A stretch of 64,000 nucleotides of DNA, taken from NCBI RefSeq assembly GCF_900094595.1, contig NZ_FMAD01000002.1, forward strand, positions 248,001 through 312,000, read 5' to 3'. Positions 9,166 to 19,135 of the stretch are shown here, in pieces. The notes under the pieces were generated by a model. It saw only the letters and a list, made by a program, of their open reading frames with translations. It was not told where the DNA came from and searched no databases. This DNA comes from Cupriavidus alkaliphilus. GTDB taxonomy: Bacteria > Pseudomonadota > Gammaproteobacteria > Burkholderiales > Burkholderiaceae. Numbering within the stretch: the stretch's first letter is position 1; every line of letters starts with the position of its first letter. The translations under genes and the position numbers were made by a program.

Positions 9166-9999
9166 ATGCGTTCTAACGTGCACCAGGGCCATGTGGCCCG
9201 CAAACGATTCGGGCAGAACTTCCTGGTCGACGACACCATCATCCACGGCATCGTCAATGCCATCAGCCCGCAGGCCGGCGACGTGCTGGTCGAGATCGGG
9301 CCGGGCCTGGGCGCGCTGACCGACCCGCTGCTCGAGCGGATTCCGCAGATGCAGGTGGTCGAGCTGGACCGCGACCTGGTCGAGCGCCTGCGCCGCCGCT
9401 ATGGCGACCGCCTGCAGGTCCACGCCGGCGACGCGCTCGACTTCGACTTCGACAAGCTGGCCGTGCCGGGCCGCCCGCTGCGCATCGTCGGCAACCTGCC
9501 GTACAACATTTCGAGCCCGCTGCTGTTCCACCTGATGGAGTTCGCCGACCACGTGCACGACCAGCACTTCATGCTGCAGAAGGAGGTGGTCGAGCGCATG
9601 GTCGCCGAGCCCGGCAGCAAGGCCTTCGGCCGGCTGTCGATCATGCTGCAGGTGCGCTACTACATGGAACACGTGCTGGACGTGCCGCCGGGCGCCTTCA
9701 ATCCGCCGCCCAAGGTCGACTCCGCCGTGGTCCGCATGATCCCGTGGCCGCGCCACGGCGACGGCCGGCTGCGTTCGCCGCATGCCGATTGCGACATCAC
9801 CGTGCTCGGCGACGTGGTCACGGCGGCGTTTTCGCAGCGGCGCAAGGTGCTGCGCAACACGCTGTCGTTCCTGCGCGACCAGGTCGATTTCGATGCCATG
9901 GGCTTCGACCTGGGCCGGCGCGCCGAGGAAGTGCCGGTCGGCGAGTATGTCGAACTGGCCCGGCGCCTGGGCGACAAGGCTCCCGGCCAGGCCGCCTGA
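9166..9999 (+). CDS. rsmA: 16S rRNA (adenine1518/1519-N6)-dimethyltransferase
   Basis: A 277-residue SAM-dependent methyltransferase (KsgA). [14 protein letters not shown] is the family N-terminus, [15 protein letters not shown] (about residues 42-56) is the SAM-binding motif, and [14 protein letters not shown] (about residue 109) is the catalytic N-L-P-Y motif. The C-terminal helical domain has [16 protein letters not shown]. It dimethylates two adjacent adenines in helix 45 of 16S rRNA during 30S maturation. It begins 17 bp after pdxA and ends 68 bp before trpS. Confidence 0.96.
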   Translation: MRSNVHQGHVARKRFGQNFLVDDTIIHGIVNAISPQAGDVLVEIGPGLGALTDPLLERIPQMQVVELDRDLVERLRRRYGDRLQVHAGDALDFDFDKLAVPGRPLRIVGNLPYNISSPLLFHLMEFADHVHDQHFMLQKEVVERMVAEPGSKAFGRLSIMLQVRYYMEHVLDVPPGAFNPPPKVDSAVVRMIPWPRHGDGRLRSPHADCDITVLGDVVTAAFSQRRKVLRNTLSFLRDQVDFDAMGFDLGRRAEEVPVGEYVELARRLGDKAPGQAA

Positions 10000-10067
10000 G
10001 CGCGCCGGCTTCCCGCATTCCCAAGCATCCCGATTTTCCCGCGACTATTTCCGTGCAAGACCGTCCC

Positions 10068-11105
10068 ATGACAGCCCAAACCAGCCAAACCAACCGGCGT
10101 CCCGTGATCCTGACCGGCGACCGTCCCACCGGCCCGCTGCACCTCGGCCACTTTGTCGGCTCGCTCAAGAGCCGCGTCGCGCTGCAGGATTCGCACGAGC
10201 AGTACCTGCTGCTGGCCGACACCCAGGCCATGACCGACAACGCGCACGATCCCGACAAGGTGCGCCGCAACGTGCTGGAGGTGGCGCTGGACTACCTGGC
10301 GGTCGGCATCGACCCGGCCAAGACCACGATCACGGTGCAGTCGCACCTGCCCGCGCTGGCCGAACTGACGCTGATGTACCTGAACTTCGTCACGGTGGCG
10401 CGGCTGGAGCGCAACCCGACCATCAAGGAAGAGATCCAGGCACGCGGCTTCGGCCGCGACATCCCGGCCGGCTTCCTGTGCTATCCGGCCTCGCAGGCCG
10501 CCGACATCACCGCCTTCAAGGCCGAGGTGGTGCCGGTGGGCGAGGACCAGGCGCCGCTGATCGAGCAGACCAACGAAATCGTGCGCCGCATCAACCACCA
10601 GGTCGGCCGCGACGTGCTGCCCGAGTGCAAGGCGATGATTCCGCAGTTCGGCCGCCTGCCCGGCGTCGACGGCAAGGCCAAGATGAGCAAGTCGATGGGC
10701 AACGCGATCGCGCTGGGGGCCGCGCCCGAGCAGATCAAGGCCGCTGTGCACAGCATGTACACCGACCCCAACCACCTGCGCGTGTCCGATCCCGGCCAGG
10801 TCGAGGGCAACGTGGTGTTCACCTACCTGGATGCATTCGATCCGAACGCCGAGGAAGTCCAGGCGCTGAAGGAACACTACCAGCGCGGCGGGCTCGGCGA
10901 CATGGTGCTCAAGCGCCGCATCGAGGGCGTGCTGCAGGACATGCTGGCCCCGATCCGCGAGCGCCGCGAAGCGCTGGCCAAGGATCCGGACTATGTCTTC
11001 GACATCCTGCGCCAGGGCACCGCGAAGGCGCGCGCGCTGACCCAGCAAACGCTGGAAGAGGTGCGCGACGCGCTGGGCATGTTCTCGTTCGAGGCGCGCC
11101 GCTAA
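10068..11105 (+). CDS. trpS: tryptophan-tRNA ligase
   Basis: A 345-residue class I aminoacyl-tRNA synthetase. The HIGH-type signature is in TGDRPTGPLHLGHFVGS and the KMSKS motif is in GKAKMSKSMGNAI (about residue 205). Length and the CYPASQAADITAFKAEVVPVGEDQ segment fit TrpS of the longer-loop type. The ATG at 10068 is preferred; a GTG 15 bp upstream (10053) is in frame. The downstream palindrome at 11179-11202 may act as the shared terminator with the converging transporter gene. Confidence 0.95.
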   Translation: MTAQTSQTNRRPVILTGDRPTGPLHLGHFVGSLKSRVALQDSHEQYLLLADTQAMTDNAHDPDKVRRNVLEVALDYLAVGIDPAKTTITVQSHLPALAELTLMYLNFVTVARLERNPTIKEEIQARGFGRDIPAGFLCYPASQAADITAFKAEVVPVGEDQAPLIEQTNEIVRRINHQVGRDVLPECKAMIPQFGRLPGVDGKAKMSKSMGNAIALGAAPEQIKAAVHSMYTDPNHLRVSDPGQVEGNVVFTYLDAFDPNAEEVQALKEHYQRGGLGDMVLKRRIEGVLQDMLAPIRERREALAKDPDYVFDILRQGTAKARALTQQTLEEVRDALGMFSFEARR

Positions 11106-11178
11106 ATCTGGGACGCCGCCAGGCGGCACTGGTCTGGGCGCTCCCAAGCCGCCCGAGCTCGCCTGAGCAAGGTGTTCT

Positions 11179-11202
11179 CCCTCTCCCCTCATGGGGAGAG
11201 GG
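11179..11202. repeat. REP-like palindrome between convergent genes
   Basis: CCCTCTCCCC, a TCAT loop and GGGGAGAGGG form a perfect 10-bp stem, followed by the GC-rich tail caggggtgaggggtgggc. This G/C-rich palindrome type is commonly dispersed through intergenic regions of Ralstonia-, Cupriavidus- and Xanthomonas-like genomes. It sits in the 173-bp gap between trpS and the converging transporter gene and could also act as a bidirectional terminator. Only this copy is seen in the window. Confidence 0.6.
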
Positions 11203-11278
11203 CAGGGGTGAGGGGTGGGCTAGCAACGGGCCACACGAAGCAAGGCCAACGGCTTTCAACCACGAACCGTGGCGCCCC

Positions 11279-12184
11279 TCACGCCCTTCGATTCACCAGC
11301 ACGATCCCCGCCAGCACCAGCACCGCCGCCACGGCGAAGCGCGGGCCCACGGCGTCGTGCATCAGCACCACGCCGAAGGCCACCCCGAACAGCGGCGTCA
11401 GGAAGGAAAACACCGACAGCCGCGACGCCAGGTAGCGCTGCAGCAGCCAGAACCACGCCAGGTAGCTGGCAAAGGCGATCAGCACCGACTGGTAGAACAG
11501 GCTGGCCAGCACCACGCCGTCGAGCTGTACCGTCATGGTCTGGCCTGCGGCCACCGCCATCGCCAGCAGCATCACCGCGGACACCGCCAGCTGGTACAGC
11601 AGCGTCTTGCTGGCCGGTGCGCCGGCCAGCGGGCTGGCGCGCACCACCACGGTGGTGGCGGCCCACAGCGCGCCGGCGAGGATGCCGAGCGCATCGCCCA
11701 GCAGCGTGCTGCCCTGCGCCGACGGCGCAGCGATGCCATCGGCAAAGGCCAGCGCCATGCCGGCGAACGCCAGTGCCACGCCCAGCCATTGCCCGGTGCG
11801 CAGCCGCTCTCCCGGCACCGCGAAATGCAGTCCCAGCGCGGTGAAGATCGGCGCGGTGTACAGGAACACCGCCATGCGCGACGCTGTGGTGTGGCCCAGG
11901 CCAACAAAGATGCAGAAGAATTCCGCGCCGAACAACAGCCCGGCCAGCAGGCCGGCGTTCAGCGTGCCGTCGCGCCGCCACAGCGGGGTGCCGCGCCACG
12001 CCGCGAAGCCGAATACCAGCAGCGCCGCCACCGCCGAGCGCACGCCGGCCTGCAGCACCGCGCCCATCAGCGGCGCGGTCACCTTGATCACCACCTGCTG
12101 CAGTCCCCAGGCGGCACACAGCACCACCATCAGGCCGATGGCGATGCCGTCGAGCGGCTGCCGCGCGACGCCTTGCGTGCTCAC
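11279..12184 (-). CDS. EamA/DMT superfamily transporter
   Basis: A 301-residue membrane protein with about ten membrane spans arranged as two EamA halves. The first starts at IAIGLMVVLCAAWGLQQVVIK and the second at LGDALGILAGALWAATTVVVRASPL. The repeat ends in SVFSFLTPLFGVAFGVVLMHDAV, the usual last-but-one helix pair. The substrate cannot be told from sequence; members export amino acids, metabolites or drugs. The chosen start is a GTG at 12184, giving MSTQGVARQPLDG before the first helix. A later ATG (LMVVL) would cut into that helix and is unlikely. It lies 11 bp downstream of gloA. Confidence 0.85.
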   Translation of the reverse strand: MSTQGVARQPLDGIAIGLMVVLCAAWGLQQVVIKVTAPLMGAVLQAGVRSAVAALLVFGFAAWRGTPLWRRDGTLNAGLLAGLLFGAEFFCIFVGLGHTTASRMAVFLYTAPIFTALGLHFAVPGERLRTGQWLGVALAFAGMALAFADGIAAPSAQGSTLLGDALGILAGALWAATTVVVRASPLAGAPASKTLLYQLAVSAVMLLAMAVAAGQTMTVQLDGVVLASLFYQSVLIAFASYLAWFWLLQRYLASRLSVFSFLTPLFGVAFGVVLMHDAVGPRFAVAAVLVLAGIVLVNRRA

Positions 12185-12195
12185 GGACCAGGCCT

Positions 12196-12603
12196 TCAGG
12201 GACGGCTGGCGTCGAGGGTGGAATGGCGCTCGATCAGCTCGATCTTGTAGCCGTCGGGGTCTTCGACGAAGGCAATCACGGTGGTGCCGCCCTTGACCGG
12301 GCCGGCCTCGCGCGTAACCTTGCCGCCCGCGGCGCGGATGCGGTCGCAGGCGGCCGCGGCATCGTCGGTCTCCAGCGCGATGTGGCCGTAGGCGGTGCCG
12401 AGGTCGTAGCTGTCGACGCCGTAGTTGTAGGTCAGCTCCAGCACCGCGGTTTCGCTCTCGGGGCCATAACCGACGAAGGCGAGGCGGTACTTGTACTCGG
12501 GGTTGTCGCTCTGGCGCAGCAGCTGCATGCCGAGCACGCGGGTGTAGAAATCGATGGAGCGCTGCATGTCGCCGACGCGCAGCATGGTGTGGAGGAGTCG
12601 CAT
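12196..12603 (-). CDS. gloA: lactoylglutathione lyase (glyoxalase I)
   Basis: A 135-residue vicinal-oxygen-chelate protein converting the methylglyoxal-glutathione hemithioacetal to S-lactoylglutathione in the cytoplasm. [25 protein letters not shown] is the N-terminal signature. Expected metal ligands are the His in LLHTM, the Glu in [10 protein letters not shown], the His in YGHIALE and the Glu in YKIELIE. Length matches the bacterial nickel/cobalt type (about 135 residues). It is followed closely by a DMT transporter gene, possibly co-transcribed. Confidence 0.95.
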   Translation of the reverse strand: MRLLHTMLRVGDMQRSIDFYTRVLGMQLLRQSDNPEYKYRLAFVGYGPESETAVLELTYNYGVDSYDLGTAYGHIALETDDAAAACDRIRAAGGKVTREAGPVKGGTTVIAFVEDPDGYKIELIERHSTLDASRP

Positions 12604-12686
12604 GGGAGGGCCTTCAACTGTTATCGGTATAGGAAGGCGCCATTTTAGTGCCTTTGGCCGAAACCCACCGGGCCCGCTCCCGGCCC

Positions 12687-13559
12687 TCAGAATGTCGGCA
12701 GCAGCTCGGGCGGGTGCGCGCGCAATTGCGCGCGGGCGTCGCGGAACTCGGGAAAGATCGACTCCACGGTTTCCCAGAAGCGCGGGCCGTGGTTCATTTC
12801 CTTCAGGTGCGCCAGTTCATGCGCGGCGACATAGTCGATCATCGACAGCGGGAAATGCATCAGGCGCCAGTTCAGCCGGATCTTGCCGTCGGCGGTGCAG
12901 CTGCCCCAGCGCGTCGCGGCCGAGGTCAGCGCGAAGCCGGTGTGGCGCACGCCCAGCCTGGCGGCATAGAGGTCCAGCCGTTCGGCCAGCAGGCGGCGCG
13001 CCTGCTGCTGCAGCCAGCCCTGCACGCGGTCCTTGATCTGCTGCTCGTCGGCATGGGCCGGCAGCGCCAGGTGCAGCACGCGGCGGTCGGCATCGAACAG
13101 CAGCGCGCCGATCGGCGACTCCAGCGCCAGCGTCAGCGGCTGGCCGAGGAAGGGCAGGGCAGCGCCCTCGCGCCACTGGACCGTCGGCAGCACGCGGCGC
13201 GCTTCGCGGTGGCGCCACTCGCCCAGCTTGTTGAAGATCCAGCGCTGCTTTTCCAGGATCGCCGCCTCGACATCGGCCAGCGTGACCCAGCGCGGCGCGG
13301 TGATCGACAGGCCGCGGTCGTCGATGGTGAAGCCGATGGTGCGGCGCGCAGAGCGCTTGAGGGTGTAGTGCAGCGGCCGCTCGCCGATCTGCAGCAGGCG
13401 CGCATTGGGCTGCGGCACCGGCCAGACGGGCGCTTGTTGCTGCGGATGGGGCAGCTCCGGCGCCAGCGGCGCCGCCGGCTGCGGCGCGTGGGCGGGTTCC
13501 GCCAGCGGCAGCTCCAGCTGCGCGCCGTCGGCCTCCGCAGCGGGTCGCAGCAGCTTCAT
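12687..13559 (-). CDS. YgjP/SprT-like M48-related metallopeptidase (DUF45)
   Basis: A 290-residue protein. The zinc motif [19 protein letters not shown] (HELAH plus a downstream His) is at the C-terminus, preceded by [22 protein letters not shown], which is the YgjP/DUF45 signature. The first 60 or so residues are Pro/Gln/Ala-rich ([22 protein letters not shown]) and probably disordered. The substrate is unknown. It overlaps plsC by 4 bp (13556-13559) and so is likely translated with it. The ATG at 13559 is the only start consistent with that overlap. Confidence 0.88.
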   Translation of the reverse strand: MKLLRPAAEADGAQLELPLAEPAHAPQPAAPLAPELPHPQQQAPVWPVPQPNARLLQIGERPLHYTLKRSARRTIGFTIDDRGLSITAPRWVTLADVEAAILEKQRWIFNKLGEWRHREARRVLPTVQWREGAALPFLGQPLTLALESPIGALLFDADRRVLHLALPAHADEQQIKDRVQGWLQQQARRLLAERLDLYAARLGVRHTGFALTSAATRWGSCTADGKIRLNWRLMHFPLSMIDYVAAHELAHLKEMNHGPRFWETVESIFPEFRDARAQLRAHPPELLPTF

Positions 13560-14323
13560 GCGGCCGACTCGCTGCGCTGCTGCGCGGGCCGGTAGCTGTC
13601 CGGGTCGATGCGGCGCATGTCGCGTTCGATCCAGTCGGCCACTTCCTGGTTGAGCTGGTCGGCGGTCTTGTTCGCCGACGCGATCGGCGGGCCGACCGAG
13701 ATCGTCACCATGCCGGGATATTTCAGGAAGGAATTGCGCGGCCAGACCCGACCCGAGTTGACCGCCATCGGCAGCACCCAGGCGCCGGTCTCCACCGCCA
13801 GGCGCGCGCCACCGCTCTTGTAGCGGGTCTTTTCCAGGCCCGAAGGGGTGCGCGTGCCTTCCGGGAACATGATGATCCAGGCGCCTTCGGCCAGCCGCTC
13901 GCGGCCCTGGCGCGCGGCCGAGGCGAACGCGCGCGTGCCTTCCTTGCGGTTGATATGGACCATCTTCAGCATGCCCAGCGCCCAGCCGAAGAACGGCACC
14001 AGCAGCAGCTCGCGCTTGAACACGAAGCACAGCGGCTTGGGCATCAGCGCGACGTAGGCCACGGTTTCCCAGGCCGACTGGTGCTTGGACAGCAGCACCA
14101 CCGGCTTGTCCAGCATGCTGTCCATGTGCTCATGGCCCTGGATGCGGTAGTGGATGCCGCAGATGATGCGCGCGGCGCCGATGACCAGCCGCGGCCAGCC
14201 GCGCACGAAGCGGAAGCGCTGGTCGGCATTCATGAACGGGAACACCAGGAAGCAGGCGCAGGCGTAGGGCGGCGTCAGCACCAGCAGGTACAGCGCGAAC
14301 AACAGGGAACGAAGGAACGTCAT
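13556..14323 (-). CDS. plsC: 1-acylglycerol-3-phosphate O-acyltransferase
   Basis: A 255-residue membrane-bound acyltransferase making phosphatidic acid from lysophosphatidic acid. An N-terminal hydrophobic segment (LLFALYLLVLTPPYACACFLVF) is followed by the PlsC motifs: SKHQSAWETV (H-x4 box ending in Glu instead of the more usual Asp), IMFPEGTRTPSG (FPEGTR box) and the later LPMAVNSGRVW. The H-x4-E form is seen in part of the bacterial family, so it is not taken as loss of function. It lies 50 bp downstream of gmhB and overlaps the YgjP-type gene by 4 bp. Confidence 0.93.
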   Translation of the reverse strand: MTFLRSLLFALYLLVLTPPYACACFLVFPFMNADQRFRFVRGWPRLVIGAARIICGIHYRIQGHEHMDSMLDKPVVLLSKHQSAWETVAYVALMPKPLCFVFKRELLLVPFFGWALGMLKMVHINRKEGTRAFASAARQGRERLAEGAWIIMFPEGTRTPSGLEKTRYKSGGARLAVETGAWVLPMAVNSGRVWPRNSFLKYPGMVTISVGPPIASANKTADQLNQEVADWIERDMRRIDPDSYRPAQQRSESAA

Positions 14324-14373
14324 GCGGGGGGCGCAAATAGGGAATGGGTGCGGGCGGTCAGCCGCGGGCCTGG

Positions 14374-14982
14374 TCAGCCGGCGGCGCCGTGGCCGCTCTG
14401 GGCACTCTGGGCAGGCTGGCGCTGCCCGCCGTCGTTGCCGGTCAGCCAGCGGGCAAAGGCGCGCAGATCGTCGTGCACCTGCGTGCCGGGCGGCAGCCCG
14501 CCCTTGTCGAGCGTCTTCAGGCCCTTGCCGCTGCGCACCAGGTGCGGCGCGCAGCCGACCGCCACGCCGGCTTCGAGGTCGCGCAGCGAATCGCCAACGA
14601 TCGGCACGCCGCGCAGCTCGATGCCGAAGCGCTCGCTGATCTGTTCCAGCATGCCCGAGCGCGGCTTGCGGCATTCGCAGCCGTCCGCGGCGGTATGGGG
14701 GCAGAAGAACACCGCTTCGACGCGTCCGCCCAGCCGTGCCAGCGCCGTATGCATCTTCTCGTGCATGGCGTTGAGCGCGCTCATCTCGAACAAGCCGCGG
14801 CCGATGCCGGACTGGTTGCTGGCGATGACCACGCGGTAGCCCGCCTGGTTGAGCGCGGCGATGGCTTCCAGGCTGCCGTCGATCGGCACCCATTCATCGG
14901 GGGTCTTGATGAACTGGTCGCTGTCGAGGTTGACCACCCCGTCGCGGTCCAGGATGACAAACTTGGGAGGTGTCTGCGGCAT
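14374..14982 (-). CDS. gmhB: D-glycero-beta-D-manno-heptose 1,7-bisphosphate 7-phosphatase
   Basis: A 202-residue HAD-superfamily phosphatase. VILDRDGVVNLDSD carries the catalytic DxD motif. VIASNQSGIGRG is the second HAD motif. The cysteine/histidine cluster CPHTAADGCECRKPRSGM is the zinc-binding loop typical of GmhB, and VGDSLRDLEAGVAVGC is the last motif. It removes the 7-phosphate during ADP-heptose synthesis for the lipopolysaccharide inner core, to which WaaF (56000-57022) adds heptose. The C-terminus has a Gln/Ser-rich tail. It starts 38 bp after the glyS stop. Confidence 0.95.
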   Translation of the reverse strand: MPQTPPKFVILDRDGVVNLDSDQFIKTPDEWVPIDGSLEAIAALNQAGYRVVIASNQSGIGRGLFEMSALNAMHEKMHTALARLGGRVEAVFFCPHTAADGCECRKPRSGMLEQISERFGIELRGVPIVGDSLRDLEAGVAVGCAPHLVRSGKGLKTLDKGGLPPGTQVHDDLRAFARWLTGNDGGQRQPAQSAQSGHGAAG

Positions 14983-15020
14983 GTGCGGCTCCGGCGGTTG
15001 CTGGGGTCTGGGGCAACCGC

Positions 15021-17144
15021 TCAGGCGGCCAGCTTGGAGATGTCGGCCACGCGGTTGGCCAGCGCATGCAGCGAGGCCAGCAGCGCCAGCCGGTTGGCGC
15101 GCAGCTGCGCATCCTCGGCCATCACCATCACGTCGTTGAAGAACCGGTCGACGGCGTCGCGCAGCTGGGCCAGGTCGCGCAGCGCGGCGGTGAAGTCGCC
15201 GCTGGCGAAGGCGGCCTCGACCGCCGGGCGCACGCGCTCGATGGCGGCGTGCAGCGCGCCTTCGGCGTCTTCCTGGAACAGCGCCGGGTTCACCGCGCCC
15301 ACCGGCTCGGTGTTCTTGCGCAGGATGTTGGTGATGCGCTTGTTGGCGGCGGCCAGGGCCTCGGCCTCGGGCAGCGCGGCGAAGGTGCGCACCGCTTCCA
15401 TGCGGCCCAGGATGTCATGCAGCTGGTCCGGGCGCAGGCTGACCACGGCCTCGACTTCATTGGTGGTGTAGCCCTTGTCCTTCAGGTAGCCGCGCACGCG
15501 GTCGTACAGGAAGTCGAGGATGGCCTCGGGCGCCGGCTTGACCGCGGCGATGCCGGCAAAGGTTTGCTGGGTCTGCGCCAGCAGCGACGACAGCGACAGC
15601 GCCAGCGGCTTCTCGATCAGCATGCGCAGGATGCCCAGTGCGTGGCGGCGCAGCGCGAACGGGTCTTTCTCGCCGGTCGGCTGCAGGCCGATGCCCCAGA
15701 TCCCGACCAGGGTCTCGAGCTTGTCGGCCAGCGCCACCGCGGTGCTGACCGCGCTTGCCGGCAGCGCATCGCCGGCGAAGCGCGGGCGGTAGTGCTCGGA
15801 GCAGGCCAGCGCCACGTCCTCGGCTTCGTCGTCGTGGCGGGCGTAGTAGGTGCCCATGGTGCCTTGCAGCTCGGGGAACTCGCCCACCATGTCGGTCAGC
15901 AGGTCGGCCTTGGCCAGTTCGGCGCCGCGCATCGCGGCGGCCTTGTCGGTGGCCACGCCGGCGGCGTTGAGGGCATCGGCGATATGGCCGGCGATCTGCT
16001 GCAGGCGCTGCACGCGGTCCAGCTGCGTGCCGATCTTGTTGTGGTAGACCACGCTGGCCAGTTGCGGCACGCGCGAGGCCAGGGTCTTCTTGCGGTCCTG
16101 GTCGAAGAAGAACTTGGCGTCGGCCAGGCGCGGGCGCACCACGCGCTCGTTGCCGCTGATGATCGATTGCGGCGTCTCGGTGGCCAGGTTCGACACGATC
16201 AGGAAGCGGTTGCGCAGGTGGCCGTCGGCATCGGTCAGCGCGAAGTACTTCTGGTTGGTCTGCATGGTCAGGATCAGGCATTCCTGCGGCACCGCCAGGA
16301 AGGCTTCCTCGAAATGGCAGGCGTACACCACCGGCCATTCCACCAGCGAGTTGACTTCATCGAGCAGCGAGTCGGGCATGATGACCTGGTCGGCGCCGGC
16401 CTCCTGCAGCAGCGCGCTGCGCATGCGCTCGCGGCGCTCGGCATAGCTGGCCACCACGCGGCCGGCGGATTCCAGCTGCTGCGCATAGTCGCTGGCGTGG
16501 CGGATCTCGATCGCGCCATGCGACAGGAAGCGGTGGCCCTGGGTCAGGTTGCTGGCCTGCAGCCCCAGCAGCGTCACCGGCAGGATCTCGGCCCCGAACA
16601 GGGCGATCAGGCTGTGCGCCGGGCGCACGAAATGCACCGTGCTGCCGTCCGGGCGCTGGTAGCTCATGACCTTGGGGATCGGCAGCCTGGCCACGGTGTC
16701 TTCCAGCGTGGCCTGCAGCCCGGCGGCCAGCTCGGCGCCGCGCGCGGTGTAGCGGTAGAAGAAGGCCTCGGCCTTGCCGTCGGAGGCGCGCTCCAGCGAC
16801 TGCCAGTCGATCTCGGCAACGCCGACCGACTTGGCCAGCGCGGCCAGCTTCTTGGCCAGCGGGGCGGTCGGTTCGCCGTTGGCGTCCAGTGCCACCGACA
16901 GCGGCAGGACCTTCTCGCGCTGCTCGCGGTCCGGCGCGTTGCGGCGCACGCCGCTGACCAGCGCCGCCAGTCGGCGCGGGGTGGCGAACGGCGTCACGGT
17001 GGCGCCCGGCTCAAGCAGGTCGCGCTCGCCCAGGCCGGCGAACAGGCCCTGCGCGAAGGCGTCGCCCAGGCGCGCCAGCGCCTTGGGGGGCAGCTCTTCG
17101 GTGAACAGTTCGATCAGCAGCGAGTCGGTCATGGGTTGCGACAT
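15021..17144 (-). CDS. glyS: glycine-tRNA ligase beta subunit
   Basis: A 707-residue beta subunit of the tetrameric bacterial glycyl-tRNA synthetase, needed for tRNA binding. [17 protein letters not shown] is the family N-terminus. [35 protein letters not shown] and [20 protein letters not shown] are further signatures, and a C-terminal anticodon-binding-type region follows. It is separated from glyQ by an exported protein gene at 17183-17812, so the two subunits are not directly adjacent as in most operons. Confidence 0.97.
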   Translation of the reverse strand: MSQPMTDSLLIELFTEELPPKALARLGDAFAQGLFAGLGERDLLEPGATVTPFATPRRLAALVSGVRRNAPDREQREKVLPLSVALDANGEPTAPLAKKLAALAKSVGVAEIDWQSLERASDGKAEAFFYRYTARGAELAAGLQATLEDTVARLPIPKVMSYQRPDGSTVHFVRPAHSLIALFGAEILPVTLLGLQASNLTQGHRFLSHGAIEIRHASDYAQQLESAGRVVASYAERRERMRSALLQEAGADQVIMPDSLLDEVNSLVEWPVVYACHFEEAFLAVPQECLILTMQTNQKYFALTDADGHLRNRFLIVSNLATETPQSIISGNERVVRPRLADAKFFFDQDRKKTLASRVPQLASVVYHNKIGTQLDRVQRLQQIAGHIADALNAAGVATDKAAAMRGAELAKADLLTDMVGEFPELQGTMGTYYARHDDEAEDVALACSEHYRPRFAGDALPASAVSTAVALADKLETLVGIWGIGLQPTGEKDPFALRRHALGILRMLIEKPLALSLSSLLAQTQQTFAGIAAVKPAPEAILDFLYDRVRGYLKDKGYTTNEVEAVVSLRPDQLHDILGRMEAVRTFAALPEAEALAAANKRITNILRKNTEPVGAVNPALFQEDAEGALHAAIERVRPAVEAAFASGDFTAALRDLAQLRDAVDRFFNDVMVMAEDAQLRANRLALLASLHALANRVADISKLAA

Positions 17145-17182
17145 GAATCGTATCCAACAGGTTGTAGCGCGCGCCGCTTGGC

Positions 17183-17812
17183 TCAGCAGCGCGGCGAAAG
17201 ATTAGGTTCGACTCCGGACAGCAGCCACAGGCCGTTCTGTTGCCGGAATTGCAGCGTGGTGTAGGCGCATTGCGCGGCCGCCGCGGCACTGGCGGCGCCG
17301 TTGCTGCCGCCGCGGCTGCCCGCCGCCGGGAAGCGCGCGTCGATGCGGCGCAGGCGCTTGTCGTAGCGGATCTCGTCGATGCGCCCGCCCACCCAGAAAT
17401 CAATCTTCGGCGGCAGCTGCGAGGCCGAGTAGTAGGTCTTGACCTTGCGCCGGGTGCGGCCGTTGTGGGTCTCGGTTTCCACCCAGGTCAGCGGGTAGCG
17501 GATCGCGCTTTCATAGGCGCGCAGCGGCACCCGGTGCCAGCCCAGGTCGCGCTGGCCGGACAGGTCGCACGAGAACGAGCGCACCAGCTGCGTCCACTGG
17601 TCCAGCGCGTTCAGCGACGGCCGCCACTGGCGCGCCATCGCCAGCTGCAGCGCCTGCGCGTCGGCCTCGCACACGTTGCTCAGTTCGGCCGGCAGCATCA
17701 GCACCTGCGCGCTGGGAGCGGCCTGCGCGCGCGCGCCGGCGGCATTGCCCGCCGCGGCCAGCGCGGCGAGGGCCAGGGCGCAGCCCAGCGCGCTGCGCGC
17801 CAGCAGCCTCAT
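17183..17812 (-). CDS. exported protein of unknown function, between glyQ and glyS
   Basis: A 209-residue protein with a clear signal peptide ([20 protein letters not shown] then [13 protein letters not shown]). The mature part has [66 protein letters not shown] and a C-terminal [19 protein letters not shown] ending in Pro-Arg-Cys. Several cysteines may form disulfides in the periplasm. A Gly/Ser/Ala-rich linker precedes the last segment. I do not recognise the family. It overlaps glyQ by 4 bp (17809-17812) and precedes glyS by 38 bp, so it is embedded in a tRNA synthetase operon. The ATG at 17812 is supported by the signal peptide and the overlap. Confidence 0.85.
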   Translation of the reverse strand: MRLLARSALGCALALAALAAAGNAAGARAQAAPSAQVLMLPAELSNVCEADAQALQLAMARQWRPSLNALDQWTQLVRSFSCDLSGQRDLGWHRVPLRAYESAIRYPLTWVETETHNGRTRRKVKTYYSASQLPPKIDFWVGGRIDEIRYDKRLRRIDARFPAAGSRGGSNGAASAAAAAQCAYTTLQFRQQNGLWLLSGVEPNLSPRC

Positions 17813-18756
17813 GCCCGCGCTCCGCGCTGGCCGCACATCGGGAAGCCGAGGGCTTCGCGCGAGTCGTAGTAGGCCTGCGCCACCTGGCGCGACAGGTTGC
17901 GGATGCGGCCGATATACGCCGCGCGCTCGGTGACCGAGATCGCGCCGCGCGCATCGAGCAGGTTGAAGGTGTGCGCGGCCTTGAGCACCTGTTCGTAGGC
18001 CGGCAGCGCCAGGCGCGTGCCGGCTTCCTTGGCGGCGTCGGCATCTTCGCCGTTGCCCATCAGCCGCCGGGCCTCGCCCTCGTGCTCGGCGAAATGGCGG
18101 AACAGGATTTCGGTGTTGCTGTGCTCGAAGTTGTAGGTGGATTGCTCCACCTCGTTCTGGTGGTACACGTCGCCGTAGGTCAGGCGGCGCGTCTCGCCGT
18201 TCTCGACCCACTCGGTCCAGACCAGGTCGTAGACGTTCTCGACCTTCTGCAGGTACATCGCCAGGCGTTCGATGCCGTAGGTGATTTCGCCGGTGATGGG
18301 CTTGCAGTCGATGCCGCCCACCTGCTGGAAGTAGGTGAACTGGGTCACCTCCATGCCGTTGAGCCAGACTTCCCAGCCCAGGCCCCACGCGCCCAGCGTG
18401 GGGTTTTCCCAGTCGTCCTCGACGAAGCGGATGTCGTTCTGCTTCAGGTCCAGGCCGAGCGCCTCGAGCGAGCCCAGGTACAGCTCCAGGATGTTCTCCG
18501 GCGCGGGCTTGAGCACCACCTGGTATTGGTAGTAGTGCTGCAGCCGGTTCGGGTTCTCGCCGTAGCGGCCGTCCTTGGGGCGCCGCGACGGCTGCACGTA
18601 GGCCGCCCGCCAGGGCTCGGGGCCGATCGCGCGCAGGAAGGTGTGTACGTGGGAAGTGCCGGCGCCGACCTCCAGATCGATGGGTTGCAACAGCGCGCAG
18701 CCCTGCCGGTCCCAGTAGGCCTGCAGGGTCAGAATCATTTGTTGGAAGGTCAGCAT
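17809..18756 (-). CDS. glyQ: glycine-tRNA ligase alpha subunit
   Basis: A 315-residue class II aminoacyl-tRNA synthetase catalytic subunit. [34 protein letters not shown] is the diagnostic N-terminus, followed by [30 protein letters not shown] and the motif 2/3 regions ([35 protein letters not shown]). It forms an alpha2beta2 enzyme with GlyS. The ATG at 18756 begins the conserved sequence; the upstream in-frame residues are not conserved in character. The C-terminus overlaps the exported protein gene by 4 bp. Confidence 0.97.
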   Translation of the reverse strand: MLTFQQMILTLQAYWDRQGCALLQPIDLEVGAGTSHVHTFLRAIGPEPWRAAYVQPSRRPKDGRYGENPNRLQHYYQYQVVLKPAPENILELYLGSLEALGLDLKQNDIRFVEDDWENPTLGAWGLGWEVWLNGMEVTQFTYFQQVGGIDCKPITGEITYGIERLAMYLQKVENVYDLVWTEWVENGETRRLTYGDVYHQNEVEQSTYNFEHSNTEILFRHFAEHEGEARRLMGNGEDADAAKEAGTRLALPAYEQVLKAAHTFNLLDARGAISVTERAAYIGRIRNLSRQVAQAYYDSREALGFPMCGQRGARA

Positions 18757-19011
18757 AGGAAGACTAGGTAGAGGCAAGCGGAGGCAAGCCGAGGCCGCGC
18801 AGCACGTGCCGGAGCCGCCGCATACGGATTTTGCCAAACCCTGAATTCTATCGGCTTTTTGGCGCGGCGCCCCGTTTGGCGGGGCTGCATAGGGCACGCA
18901 CCGATGGCCGGGCCGGTGCGTCGCGTTGCGGCGCGTTGTGCGGATGTCGGCCCTGCGCAACGTATCGGGAAAATACTGACGCCGATTTCAAGTCACGCCG
19001 CTGCTTGCCGA
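18757..19011. other. non-coding stretch upstream of glyQ
   Basis: This is the upstream region of glyQ on the minus strand. Just before the gene are two near-repeats of gaggcaagc (about 18771-18792) and no obvious promoter. No convincing gene is seen. The LexA-box-like site and a small membrane-peptide gene follow immediately on the plus strand (19012-19228). Confidence 0.6.
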
Positions 19012-19031
19012 TAATGTTTTTGTATACAGTA
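19012..19031 (+). promoter_or_regulatory. LexA (SOS) box-like site upstream of the 30-codon gene
   Basis: The 20-mer TAATGTTTTTGTATACAGTA differs at only two positions from the site in front of recA in this window (TACTGTTTTTTTATACAGTA at 40322-40341). The right half-site TATACAGTA is intact. The left half has ATG in place of CTG. It lies 104 bp before the ATG of the small gene at 19136. LexA binding is inferred from the similarity only. Confidence 0.55.
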
Positions 19032-19135
19032 TGAGTAAGCAACCCGTTTCAGAGCGTTGCGATTGACAGGCCGTGCCGGGCCGTACCGCGGCAGCCGTCT
19101 GTCAGACACTGATTATCGATGGGGACATTCGGATC

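Noticed and set aside
13556..14323. Calling plsC inactive because the H-x4-D box reads H-x4-E
   Set aside because: Glu at this position occurs in functional bacterial members and the FPEGTR box is intact.
14970..17264. Long plus-strand open frame opposite glyS
   Set aside because: Antisense to glyS; composition is the mirror of the coding strand.
18848..19042. A minus-strand frame across the LexA-like site
   Set aside because: No ribosome binding site, no domain, and it would overlap the putative operator; the composition is random.
19031..19066. An 11-codon frame immediately after the LexA-like site (MSKQPVSERCD)
   Set aside because: It starts at the edge of the site, probably before or at the transcription start, and has no ribosome binding site. 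A leader-peptide role cannot be excluded but is not supported.
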